The position numbers and the translations under genes are program-made. This document shows, piece after piece, positions 1-7,960 of a DNA stretch of 64,000 nucleotides (its first letter is position 1; each line of letters starts with the position of its first letter). The stretch is from Flavobacterium sp. NG2 (GTDB taxonomy: Bacteria > Bacteroidota > Bacteroidia > Flavobacteriales > Flavobacteriaceae). Below the pieces are notes generated by a model. That model ran no database searches. It saw only the letters and a program-made list of their open reading frames with translations, and was not told the origin of the DNA. The DNA lies in NCBI RefSeq assembly GCF_034119845.1, contig NZ_CP139420.1, positions 474,001 through 538,000 on the forward strand, given 5' to 3'.

Positions 1-23
1 TTGAAATAGGTAAATAAATTTTC

Positions 24-71
24 GCCACGAATTCACGAATTAAGAAAATCAAAAATTCGTGAATTTGTGGC
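24..71. repeat. Palindromic intergenic repeat
   Basis: An inverted repeat with 18-base arms (24-41 and 54-71) differing at one base, built on GCCACGAATTCACGAATT, around a 12-base A-rich loop. Similar 'cacgaattcacgaatt' palindromes are common between flavobacterial genes. It could form a hairpin in RNA from either strand. No gene is seen at 1-88. Confidence 0.7.
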
Positions 72-157
72 TTTTTAAAAATTGGTAGGTGCGTCTTGAT
101 TGTTTCTATTTTTTTGACCCATATAATTCTCGTAATTTTGCAATCAAAATAAACACC

Positions 158-937
158 TTGGAAACAAAAACAATCCTTACCGACACTCATACGCATTTGT
201 ATTCAGAAGAATTCAATGAAGATCGAAACGAAATGATTCAAAGAGCTATTGACGCGGGAGTTTCTCGTTTTTTTATTCCTGCGATTGATGCTGCTTCTAC
301 TCCATCCATGTACGCTTTGGAAAAAGATTTCCCTGAGAATGTCTTTTTGATGATGGGCTTGCACCCCACTTATGTCAAAGACAATTATCAAGAAGAACTG
401 CAACATGTAAAAGAGGAATTAGCCAAAAGAAAATTCTACGCCATAGGCGAAATCGGGATTGATTTGTATTGGGACAAAACCCACTTAAAAGAGCAGCAAA
501 TCGCTTTTAGAACCCAAATTCAATGGGCAAAACAGTACAAATTACCAATTGTAATCCATTGCCGAGATTCTTTTGACGAAATTTTCGAAATTCTGGAAGA
601 AGAAAAATCGGATGATTTATTTGGGATTTTTCATTGTTTTACAGGAACCTACGAACAAGCCTTACAAGCCATATCCTATAATATGAAATTAGGCATTGGA
701 GGTGTTGTTACCTTTAAGAACGGAAAAATCGACCAGTTTTTACATCAAATCGATTTGCAACACATTGTCCTTGAGACAGATTCCCCATATTTGGCTCCCA
801 AGCCTTTTAGAGGCAAACGAAACGAAAGTAGCTATATCGTCAATGTAGCACAAAAATTAGCCGAAATATACGGTCTTACCTTTGAGGAAATTGCTCAAAA
901 AACAACCGAAAATTCTAAAGCTATTTTCGGTATTTAA
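158..937 (+). CDS. tatD: TatD family metal-dependent DNase/hydrolase
   Basis: A TatD-family hydrolase, a cytoplasmic metal-dependent nuclease with a TIM-barrel amidohydrolase fold. The metal-binding DTHTH motif lies at residues 9-13 of the protein begun here, followed by GEIGIDLYWD, a VIHCRD histidine, FHCFTG and ETDSPYLAP with the late metal aspartate, the usual order for the family. The start is uncertain. The frame is open back to a GTG at 89, but homologues usually begin just before the LTDTHTH motif, so the TTG at 158 fits best. A TAATTTTG at 133-140 matches the Bacteroidota -7 consensus TAnnTTTG and also argues against the upstream start. Length is normal (about 260 aa). It is a core gene outside the PUL island. 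Confidence 0.9.
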   Translation: METKTILTDTHTHLYSEEFNEDRNEMIQRAIDAGVSRFFIPAIDAASTPSMYALEKDFPENVFLMMGLHPTYVKDNYQEELQHVKEELAKRKFYAIGEIGIDLYWDKTHLKEQQIAFRTQIQWAKQYKLPIVIHCRDSFDEIFEILEEEKSDDLFGIFHCFTGTYEQALQAISYNMKLGIGGVVTFKNGKIDQFLHQIDLQHIVLETDSPYLAPKPFRGKRNESSYIVNVAQKLAEIYGLTFEEIAQKTTENSKAIFGI

Positions 938-1001
938 TTCGGATATTGCCTTAGTTTGACTTTTTTTTTGTTCTTTTGCTTTGGACTAAAACATAACTAT
1001 A

Positions 1002-2144
1002 ATGCAAAAATTTGATGCGATTCGGCCGTTTTACGACTCCGAGGTAAATGAAACACTCAAGAAATTAATTCATCACCCGATGATGAAATCATTAATGAAT
1101 TTTTCTTTTCCCGAAGTAGCTGATGAACTTTGGCAAGGGCAACTCTCAAAAACGCATTCTATTCGTGATTTTCAATGCAACTTTATATACCAATCGGTAC
1201 AAAAAGTATTAGAAAAAAGTTCTGATGGACTTTCGACTTCAGGTTTTGAAAAATTAGAAAAAGGAGAAGCTTATCTTTTTATTTCAAATCATAGAGATAT
1301 TTTATTAGATACCACCTTATTGAACGCTTCATTATTTGAACATGGATTAGTAATGACCGCTTCAGCCATTGGTGATAATTTGGTCAAAAAACCATTCTTA
1401 ATGGATCTAGCCAAATTGAATCGTAATTTCTTAGTTCAAAGAGGTTTGTCTCCTCGTGAAATGTTACAAAGCTCAAAAACGTTATCGGAATACATCGGTC
1501 ACCTGTTGACACATGAAAGTCGTTCGGTTTGGATTGCTCAACGTGAAGGAAGGACCAAAGACGGAAATGATGCCACAAACCCTGGAATTTTGAAAATGCT
1601 TGCTATGGGATCAGACGAAGAAAATTTGATGGACTATTTCAAGAAAATCAAAATCGTTCCTGTGTCTATTTCGTATGAATACGACCCAACTGATGCTTTG
1701 AAAATGCCCCAAATATTAGCAGAAGCTAATAATGAGGTGTATGTTAAGCAAGAGAATGAAGATTTTATGACTATTTTGAGTGGTGCGCTAGGGCCTAAGA
1801 AACACATCCATATCCATATTGGTGATGTGTTGAACGATGCCATTGATATTATCGCCGCTGAAAACGATAATGCCAACAAACAAATCCAAGCGATTGCTCA
1901 AGCGATTGATGATTCAATCTTGCCTAATTATAAATTATGGCCTACAAATTATATCGCTTACGATATCATCAACAACAGCAAGACTTTTGCAGAATATTAC
2001 ACCGAAGATCAAAAGAGTGTTTTTGAGCGCAGAATGGAAAAACGTATTGATGCTGCAAATCCTGTTGCTTTGCAAGGGTTTTTGAATATGTACGCAAACC
2101 CTGTTGTGAACAGTTTAAAGTATAACAATGCAGTCCAAAGCTAA
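1002..2144 (+). CDS. PlsC-like glycerolipid acyltransferase
   Basis: A 380-residue protein of the 1-acyl-glycerol-3-phosphate acyltransferase superfamily, expected to move an acyl group onto a lysophospholipid or similar acceptor at the inner membrane. The catalytic block reads SNHRDILLD with His about residue 97. This has one residue more between His and the last Asp than the classical H-x4-D motif, although Asp also follows two residues after His. A later WIAQREGRTKDG block corresponds to the glycerol-phosphate-binding EGTR-type motif. No strong membrane segment is obvious. Its 3' end overlaps the asparaginase gene by 17 bases, so the two are probably co-transcribed. The exact substrate cannot be read from sequence. 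Confidence 0.82.
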   Translation: MQKFDAIRPFYDSEVNETLKKLIHHPMMKSLMNFSFPEVADELWQGQLSKTHSIRDFQCNFIYQSVQKVLEKSSDGLSTSGFEKLEKGEAYLFISNHRDILLDTTLLNASLFEHGLVMTASAIGDNLVKKPFLMDLAKLNRNFLVQRGLSPREMLQSSKTLSEYIGHLLTHESRSVWIAQREGRTKDGNDATNPGILKMLAMGSDEENLMDYFKKIKIVPVSISYEYDPTDALKMPQILAEANNEVYVKQENEDFMTILSGALGPKKHIHIHIGDVLNDAIDIIAAENDNANKQIQAIAQAIDDSILPNYKLWPTNYIAYDIINNSKTFAEYYTEDQKSVFERRMEKRIDAANPVALQGFLNMYANPVVNSLKYNNAVQS

Positions 2145-3156
2145 AATACTTCTGATTTATACTGGTGGAACCATCGGTATGAGTAAAGACTTTAAAACAG
2201 GAGCTTTAAAAGCTTTTGATTTTAGCAAACTTTTAAAACATACGCCCGAGTTAAAACAATTGGACTGTGAGATAGCATCTATTTCATTTGAAAAACTGAT
2301 TGACTCCTCCAACATGAATCCAACTTTTTGGGCAAAAATAGCTTCGATTATCGAAGATAATTATGCTGCATTTGATGGATTCGTAGTACTTCACGGCTCC
2401 GATACGATGTCGTATACCGCATCGGCTTTGAGTTTTATGCTCGAAAATTTGGGCAAACCTGTAATCCTTACGGGTTCGCAACTGCCTATAGGGGATTTGC
2501 GAACGGATGCGAAGGAAAATCTAATTACCGCTATCCAAATCGCTTCCTTACGCGAAAACGGACAAGCGGTTATTCAAGAAGTGGGACTCTATTTTGAATA
2601 CAAACTATTCCGCGGCAACCGTACAACCAAAGTAAATGCCGAACATTTTAAGGCATTTAATTCGCCTAATTATCCTTGTTTAGCCGAATCTGGGGTGCAT
2701 TTAAAATGGAATTCTGATTTGTTTTTACCTAAATCATCTTCGTCTAACTTAAAAGTTGAGTATGTCTTGGATACCAATGTGGTCATAATAAAACTTTTTC
2801 CTGGTATTTGCGAAACGGTACTAACCGCCATATTGTCGATTCCAACATTAAAAGGAGTCATTTTAGAAACCTACGGCTCTGGAAATGCAACAACAGAAGA
2901 ATGGTTTTTGGATTTGATTGAAAAGGCCATTAATAAAGGATTATATATTATTAATGTCACCCAATGTTCTGGCGGTAGTGTTCATATGGGACAATACGAA
3001 ACCAGCACAGAACTAAAAAATCATGGTGTGATTTCTGGAAAAGACATCACCACCGAAGCTGCTATTACCAAACTAATGTATTTATTGGGTAAAAATACCG
3101 CCCCAAAGGATTTCAAAACCCTATTTGAAACTTCTTTACGCGGCGAAATGATTTAA
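2128..3156 (+). CDS. ansA: Type I (cytoplasmic) L-asparaginase
   Basis: An L-asparaginase that hydrolyses asparagine to aspartate and ammonia. The first catalytic motif YTGGTIGM is at residues 11-18 (nucleophile Thr12). The second reads LHGSDTM with Ser91-Asp92, where most family members have Thr-Asp, a conservative change. TDAKENL supplies the conserved lysine. The absence of a signal peptide and the 342-residue length match the type I cytoplasmic enzyme. The ATG lies inside the end of the preceding acyltransferase gene (17-base overlap), indicating translational coupling. It is the last core gene before tRNA-Ser. Confidence 0.93.
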   Translation: MQSKAKILLIYTGGTIGMSKDFKTGALKAFDFSKLLKHTPELKQLDCEIASISFEKLIDSSNMNPTFWAKIASIIEDNYAAFDGFVVLHGSDTMSYTASALSFMLENLGKPVILTGSQLPIGDLRTDAKENLITAIQIASLRENGQAVIQEVGLYFEYKLFRGNRTTKVNAEHFKAFNSPNYPCLAESGVHLKWNSDLFLPKSSSSNLKVEYVLDTNVVIIKLFPGICETVLTAILSIPTLKGVILETYGSGNATTEEWFLDLIEKAINKGLYIINVTQCSGGSVHMGQYETSTELKNHGVISGKDITTEAAITKLMYLLGKNTAPKDFKTLFETSLRGEMI

Positions 3157-3210
3157 TAGCGTTTTTACTTTTCTAACTCATTTTTTTTTGAGTTATTTGC
3201 AAACCAAAAT

Positions 3211-3297
3211 AGAGAGGTGTCTGAGTGGTTGAAAGAGCTAGCCTGGAAAGCTAGTATATGGGCAACTGTATCGAGGGTTCGAATCCCTTCCTCTCTG
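3211..3297 (+). tRNA. tRNA-Ser (GGA)
   Basis: An 87-nt class II tRNA. The acceptor stem AGAGAGG (3211-3217) pairs with CCTCTCT (3290-3296), with discriminator G at 3297. The anticodon stem CTAGC/GCTAG closes the loop CTGGAAA, giving anticodon GGA (serine, UCC/UCU codons). A long variable arm follows, then a T arm containing GGTTCGAATCC. No CCA is encoded. The gene is intact. Its last 18-19 bases recur at 54172-54189 and 57634-57652, which makes it the likely integration site of the downstream island. Confidence 0.97.
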
Positions 3298-3299
3298 CT
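3280..3299 (+). other. Putative attL core (tRNA-Ser 3' end)
   Basis: The T-arm/acceptor 3' segment of tRNA-Ser. Bases 3282-3299 are identical to 54172-54189 (18 bp), and bases 3280-3298 are identical to 57634-57652 (19 bp). Integrative elements commonly use tRNA 3' ends as att sites. Calling this attL is an inference, because no integrase is visible in the window. Confidence 0.6.
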
Positions 3300-3321
3300 G
3301 ATTTAAAATTCAAAAGGTATC

Positions 3322-3357
3322 AAAACCTCAAAAACGCTATTGTTTTCGAGGTTTTTT
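3322..3357 (+). terminator. Rho-independent terminator after tRNA-Ser
   Basis: The arms AAAACCTC and GAGGTTTT, extended by AAAACG/TGTTTTC, are followed by a T-run. The remainder of 3358-3752 shows no credible gene and holds the upstream region of the beta-helix gene. A related terminator follows the tRNA remnant at 54158-54189. Confidence 0.8.
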
Positions 3358-3648
3358 GTTTTTAGAACCTTTCAAAATATTCATACTTTATCATATTACA
3401 AGGTTCAAAATCGAGACCCAGAAAACAATATAAAAATAGGGTCTTGCCAGTTTAAAAAGGAACAGAAATCAATTGTTGTTTATTTGATGATTTTAAAACA
3501 GTTGTATTATGTGTTTGATATTGTTTGATTTAGGAGCATCGTCGATTTAGTGTGTAATTTTCATTTAAATGATTTTAAGATATTTTTATATCATAAAATT
3601 CCTTCGAATGGATTCTGTAATGACTATTACTATACCTATAACGAACAA

Positions 3649-3721
3649 TTATCAAACCTTAATCTTTGAATGATTGGTTAATTTTGGTTAGTTGTCTAAG
3701 AATGAGAATAAATTCTTTTAC
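3649..3721 (+). promoter_or_regulatory. Possible regulator box upstream of beta-helix gene
   Basis: TTATCAAACCTT at 3649-3660 is identical to the box before susC (15613-15624). The second box and the spacing seen at the other four sites are not clear here: the TTTAC element lies 68 bases downstream instead of 55-56. It is a weaker member of the proposed regulon. Confidence 0.35.
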
Positions 3722-3752
3722 AATCAAAAAAACTAACTAAAAACTAACCAAA

Positions 3753-5531
3753 ATGAATTTTAAAAAGAAATTATTAATCCTGTTGTTTGTTACGGCATTG
3801 ACGAATATGGGCGTTGCTCAAACGACCTATTATGTGAATCAGCAAACAGGGAGTAATACCAATAATGGGTTATCTACAGGCAATCCATTTAAAACAGTTG
3901 AAAAAGCCGTTACTGTTCTTAGTGCTGGAGATACTTTGCTTATAATGGGAGTTTATGCTAATGCAAGTTATAATCCTACCTACTCTTATTCAGGAAATAT
4001 CAATGATCCACAAATTTGGCATCAAGAAAACACCATTCGAATCAACAATTTAAACGGTACTGCGGGGAATTACATTACTATAAAACCTTATGATAGTAAT
4101 ACAGTACTGAAAGGAGATGGGGCTAATATTTTAAGGGTGACTAATTGCTCGTATTTAAAATTTGAAGGATTAGAAATCATGGGTGAGGTGGATCGTATTC
4201 CCTATAGTACTGCTCGAGCGTTGCAGTTTTTGTATCGCGAAGATCCTTCTACTAATACGCTTTATAGAGTGCCATTTGGTACAACTGATGCTGAGGTGGA
4301 ACAAAATTATTCCCAACCCGGAAGTCTTCCCGATATATCAAACATATCCGTTTCGCGTCCGTCTTATACGGATACCAGAGGTTTGTATATGAGTAGAGTT
4401 CATCATATTGATATTACTAATTTAAAGGTGCATCATACGCCTGGCAATGGTTTTAGGGTGGCTGATTGTGATTATATCAATATCATTGGCAACGAAGTGT
4501 ATGCCACTTCACGAAAATCATTTTCTGGAACCCATGGTATGGTGGTGACCAATGCCAATAGTAGTGTACAAGGTTTTTTGGATACCAATCCAGGATACAG
4601 AATAAACATTTTAAACAATAAAGTACATCATAACTACAATGAGATTTATTCATGGGCACCTGATAAAACATTGATTACACCAAAGATTGATGAAGGAAAA
4701 GGAATTTCGTTACAGCGTAATGATTTAGCTAATGGTTGGAATTATGGGCGTTTTCTAGTAGCTAATAATTTGGCTTATTGGAATGGCTATAGTGGAATTC
4801 ACAGCAATTCGGGTTTGCGAATGGATTTTATAAATAACACCTGTTATATGAATTCTTATACAAATTCGATAACAAATCTAGGAGGTGAGCAATCAGGAAA
4901 TAATATTGGAATGAGTACTTCTGGAAATAATAGTGATGATTTCAAATTTATAAACAATATTATTTTCATTGATAATGCTTGGGGCGGATTTCCTATTTCT
5001 ATCGCAGAAACAACGAATGTGGTTGTTTCTAATAATTTAGTGTTTGGGATAAATGGAAGTTTAAATCAAGACTCAGATGCGACTTCTATTCAAACCAATA
5101 TGTATTTTATTAACCCAAAGTTTGTCAATGCAGGAGATGAACTAGCGGTAAGCCATGATTTTGGATTACAGTCTTCATCAGAAGCTATTGGTAAGGCTAA
5201 TAAGGACATTGCACCCACTACTGATTATTTTGGAAAAACGAGAGATGGTCAACCTGATTTAGGAGCGATTGAATATTTTCCAAGTTTAGGTACAAATGAT
5301 AATGCTATATCAAAATTCAATGTTTACCCCAATCCTGTCAAAGATTATATTTATATGGATGGTATAGAAAACATCAATACTGTTGAGGTTTACAATATTG
5401 CGGGACAAAAATTACTTTCGAATAGGATTACTTCTGAAGATTCGAACTCTGGAATCAATCTTTCAAGTCTTAGTTCAGGGATTTATTTTTTAAAGGTTAA
5501 TTCAGATACATTTAAAATAGTAAAACAATAA
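3753..5531 (+). CDS. Secreted right-handed beta-helix protein with T9SS tail
   Basis: A 592-residue secreted protein. It has an N-terminal signal peptide (residues about 1-23, ending GVAQ), then a YYVNQQTGSNTNNGLS motif typical of the start of pectate-lyase-like/DUF1565 right-handed beta-helices. A series of helix rungs follows (for example VHHIDITNLKVHHTPGNGF and DYINIIGNEVYAT), and a type A T9SS sorting domain occupies about the last 75 residues (FNVYPNPVKDYIYM to IYFLKV). It probably acts outside the cell on the PUL substrate as a lyase, hydrolase or binding protein. Catalytic residues cannot be assigned with confidence. It is the first gene of the island, and a TTATCAAACCTT box lies about 100 bases upstream. 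Confidence 0.8.
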   Translation: MNFKKKLLILLFVTALTNMGVAQTTYYVNQQTGSNTNNGLSTGNPFKTVEKAVTVLSAGDTLLIMGVYANASYNPTYSYSGNINDPQIWHQENTIRINNLNGTAGNYITIKPYDSNTVLKGDGANILRVTNCSYLKFEGLEIMGEVDRIPYSTARALQFLYREDPSTNTLYRVPFGTTDAEVEQNYSQPGSLPDISNISVSRPSYTDTRGLYMSRVHHIDITNLKVHHTPGNGFRVADCDYINIIGNEVYATSRKSFSGTHGMVVTNANSSVQGFLDTNPGYRINILNNKVHHNYNEIYSWAPDKTLITPKIDEGKGISLQRNDLANGWNYGRFLVANNLAYWNGYSGIHSNSGLRMDFINNTCYMNSYTNSITNLGGEQSGNNIGMSTSGNNSDDFKFINNIIFIDNAWGGFPISIAETTNVVVSNNLVFGINGSLNQDSDATSIQTNMYFINPKFVNAGDELAVSHDFGLQSSSEAIGKANKDIAPTTDYFGKTRDGQPDLGAIEYFPSLGTNDNAISKFNVYPNPVKDYIYMDGIENINTVEVYNIAGQKLLSNRITSEDSNSGINLSSLSSGIYFLKVNSDTFKIVKQ

Positions 5532-5561
5532 TTGTTGCCAATAACCTTAAATTGTTAAGAC

Positions 5562-6569
5562 TTGAAAAATTCAGCTAAAACTCATTTTAATTGTAAATTA
5601 ATAGTGCTGGCTATACTGATGGTAAGTGCAAATGTTTGTTGTTCAAAAGCAAATAATTCTAAGATACATATCGATTTGAAAACATTAAAAACAGACAGCA
5701 TCTATACGATTAAGAATGATTTTATTTCTTTTAGTGTAAATTCTAAAGGAGCAGAAATGACCAGTTGTAAGACTGCTGATTTAGAATACGTATGGCAGGC
5801 AAATCCTGAGTTTTGGCCTAGACAATCACCTATTCTTTTTCCGATTGTAGGTAGATTAGTCGATCACGAATATGTCTATAAAGGAAAAACATATCCGATG
5901 ATGCAACATGGTTTTGCTAGAGATAATGAATTTAAACTAATCGAAAAAACAGCGAACAGCATTACTTTGGAACAAAGAGCTACTGCGGACTCCAAAAAAA
6001 TATTCCCTTTCGATTTTATTCTTCAAGTTAAATACAGTTTGTCTGGAAAAATAGTATCGACTACTTATACTGTAAAAAACCCTTCGGATACTGAGGAACT
6101 TTATTTTTCTATTGGAGCACATCCCGCTTTTAATTGCCCTTTTGAAAGAGATCAAAAAAGAGAAGAATATGAATTGGTTTTTGACAAACAAATAAAACCT
6201 GAGTACTATTCAAACGTAGATGGTTTATACGAAGGTGATTCCTTTTCGGTTTTTGATAAAAAAGGAATTATGCCCTTGCCTAAAACAATCTTTGATAGAG
6301 GCTCACTTACGTTCAATCCCAATCCGTTTTCAAAAGTAACTTTTGTACATAAACCTACGCAAAAAAAATACTTAAGTCTGACATTTAAGAATTTTCCATA
6401 TCTAGGGATTTGGTCTATAAATGATAGTTCTCCTTTTGTTTGTATTGAACCTTGGCATGGTATCGCCGACCTTAAAACGCACAATAAAGATTTTACACAA
6501 AAAAAAGGCATTGAAAAATTAGCACCTAATAAAAGCTTTAGTTGTTCTTTTTTAATTGAAGTTCTTTAA
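5562..6569 (+). CDS. Aldose 1-epimerase-like (mutarotase) lipoprotein
   Basis: A 335-residue aldose epimerase family protein, LacX-like, with a beta-sandwich fold that interconverts sugar anomers. Blocks such as QSPILFPIVGRL, MMQHGFARDNEF, SIGAHPAFNCPF and a late CIEPWHGIAD match the family, including the conserved histidines. An N-terminal hydrophobic segment ends in a Cys (ANVCCSK), suggesting a periplasmic lipoprotein, which is unusual because most LacX-like proteins are cytoplasmic. The start is TTG. A stop lies two codons upstream, and the first later ATG (5619) would remove most of the signal peptide. It follows the beta-helix gene by 30 bases. Confidence 0.78.
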   Translation: MKNSAKTHFNCKLIVLAILMVSANVCCSKANNSKIHIDLKTLKTDSIYTIKNDFISFSVNSKGAEMTSCKTADLEYVWQANPEFWPRQSPILFPIVGRLVDHEYVYKGKTYPMMQHGFARDNEFKLIEKTANSITLEQRATADSKKIFPFDFILQVKYSLSGKIVSTTYTVKNPSDTEELYFSIGAHPAFNCPFERDQKREEYELVFDKQIKPEYYSNVDGLYEGDSFSVFDKKGIMPLPKTIFDRGSLTFNPNPFSKVTFVHKPTQKKYLSLTFKNFPYLGIWSINDSSPFVCIEPWHGIADLKTHNKDFTQKKGIEKLAPNKSFSCSFLIEVL

Positions 6570-6611
6570 AATAAAAAAAACTAACCAAACCAATCTATAG
6601 TTTAAGAAAAC

Positions 6612-7664
6612 ATGATTAAATATTCAAAAAAATGGTCGCTACAAATCATCCTCCTAATGTTGATTTTCGTATTAGCTAGTAGTTGTTCTAGTAGTGGTGA
6701 TGATATCATAGAAACAACAACCACAGATGATTCTGAGCCAGTGGTTGATACGCCACCAAATAATGGTGACCCTGTGACAACTGATGAAATTGACACCAGT
6801 ACTTTTGCTAAAGTATATGTTCAAAGCGCTAAGAAAATCATCCCCAATTATTATTTAAAGAATTATCTAGATGCTAATTTTAGTAAGATGTATTATTTCA
6901 ACGAACTTTTTAATGCAGATTACGGAGGTAGTTATAGTGTAGAATACAAAGACCAAGGTGGTTCAGGAATGGATTCGTATCCTAGTATCACTATTGGTAG
7001 TGCAAAAGTAGGCGGTAGTTATATTGTTGCTGATAAAAATGTGGTAGGTATGCCTGTTAAGATTTCAGAAATAACCCCCAGTTTAAACTTTGAATTTAAA
7101 ACCAGTCAAGAAAACGCAATAGATAAAAATGATAAATGGATGGCTTCAATAAACTTTATTTTTGATAATTATGGAACGGAAACTACTGATGTAGCTGATG
7201 CCGATAGAGATTATGATTTAGTGGTAATGCATCAATATAAAAATTTTGATGATAGTTTAGACGACAATAAGTTAACCGCACAAACATCGGGTGCATATTG
7301 GTATTTTGCTAGAAATAGTGATGGAAGTTTGAAACCTTATAATTTAGTTATCGATGGTCTTACTTATAAGTATGCGGTGCGATATAAATTTTTTGCCAAT
7401 TCTGGGGACAAAAATGATAAGACACATGTAAAGTTTATTCCTTATGGAAATGTTTTACCGCCTATATTAAAAGTCAATGTCAAAGCAATTATTCAGGCGA
7501 CTAAGGATTATATTGATTATGCTAATATGAGTGATGATTTAAAAATTTTAGCCAAAAAGAATGTTGCTCTGTCCAATGCTTGGTTGAAGAGTATCAATGC
7601 TGGATACGAAGTATATACAGGAGAATCTCTTTTACGAATTGATAAATTTAAAATTAATCTATAA
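6612..7664 (+). CDS. Divergent GH12-like surface lipoprotein
   Basis: A 350-residue lipoprotein (lipobox ending ASSC, followed by SSSGDD, resembling the Bacteroidota surface-export signal) with an acidic linker. The body from about residue 95 resembles the GH12 beta-jellyroll: YPSITIG, MPVKISEI, a WMASINFIF strand, DYDLVV, and INAGYEVYTGESLL near the C terminus. The last corresponds to the GH12 acid/base block (Glu333). The usual nucleophile Glu of the E-x-M-I-W block appears to be Asp202. It is paralogous to the N-terminal domain of the protein at 36449-38458. Expected role: cutting or binding a beta-1,4-type glucan at the cell surface. GH12 membership is by motif only, and a binding-only role is possible. 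Confidence 0.65.
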   Translation: MIKYSKKWSLQIILLMLIFVLASSCSSSGDDIIETTTTDDSEPVVDTPPNNGDPVTTDEIDTSTFAKVYVQSAKKIIPNYYLKNYLDANFSKMYYFNELFNADYGGSYSVEYKDQGGSGMDSYPSITIGSAKVGGSYIVADKNVVGMPVKISEITPSLNFEFKTSQENAIDKNDKWMASINFIFDNYGTETTDVADADRDYDLVVMHQYKNFDDSLDDNKLTAQTSGAYWYFARNSDGSLKPYNLVIDGLTYKYAVRYKFFANSGDKNDKTHVKFIPYGNVLPPILKVNVKAIIQATKDYIDYANMSDDLKILAKKNVALSNAWLKSINAGYEVYTGESLLRIDKFKINL

Positions 7665-7707
7665 TTTGTTTTGAAATAGTATTAAACCTATTGTGTCTAA
7701 TGAATTT

Positions 7708-7848
7708 ACCAGATAGAAACATAGAATTTATAGTTTTTAAAAGAGTTTGATAGATATCTTTCTTTTCACACATTCAAGCTATTTGAAAAATAGTGGTATT
7801 TTCTATCCTTTCTTTAATTATATTTTTTATTTCTATGTTCTATGCGGT
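7708..7848. repeat. Intergenic element with inverted ends (copy 1)
   Basis: Begins ACCAGATAGAAACATAG and ends with the inverted TTCTATGTTCTATGCGGT, about 140 bp end to end. The same end sequences in the same orientation occur at 27894-28030 (copy 2), while the interiors differ. It resembles the 'accacatagaaacatag' intergenic repeats of flavobacteria. The stretch 7665-7960 holds no gene. Confidence 0.55.
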
Positions 7849-7900
7849 AAACAATTCCTTTTGGATTAGACCCAACGGGTTACTATTAAATAATTTAATT

Positions 7901-7934
7901 ATCCAAAAACAGGCTGTTATTCCTGTATTTGGAT
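7901..7934 (+). terminator. Hairpin/terminator before sulfatase gene
   Basis: ATCCAAA-ACAGG and CCTGT-TTGGAT form a stem around CTGTTAT, followed by GATTTTTT. It is a plausible rho-independent terminator for the upstream genes. It lies 27 bases before the next start codon, so leader attenuation is also possible. Confidence 0.55.
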
Positions 7935-7960
7935 GATTTTTTCAAATCTTTTTTCAAATT

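Noticed and set aside
3340..3528. Open frame of 62 codons after the tRNA-Ser terminator
   Set aside because: It starts inside the terminator hairpin, has no recognisable domain and no plausible leader. Treated as non-coding island edge.
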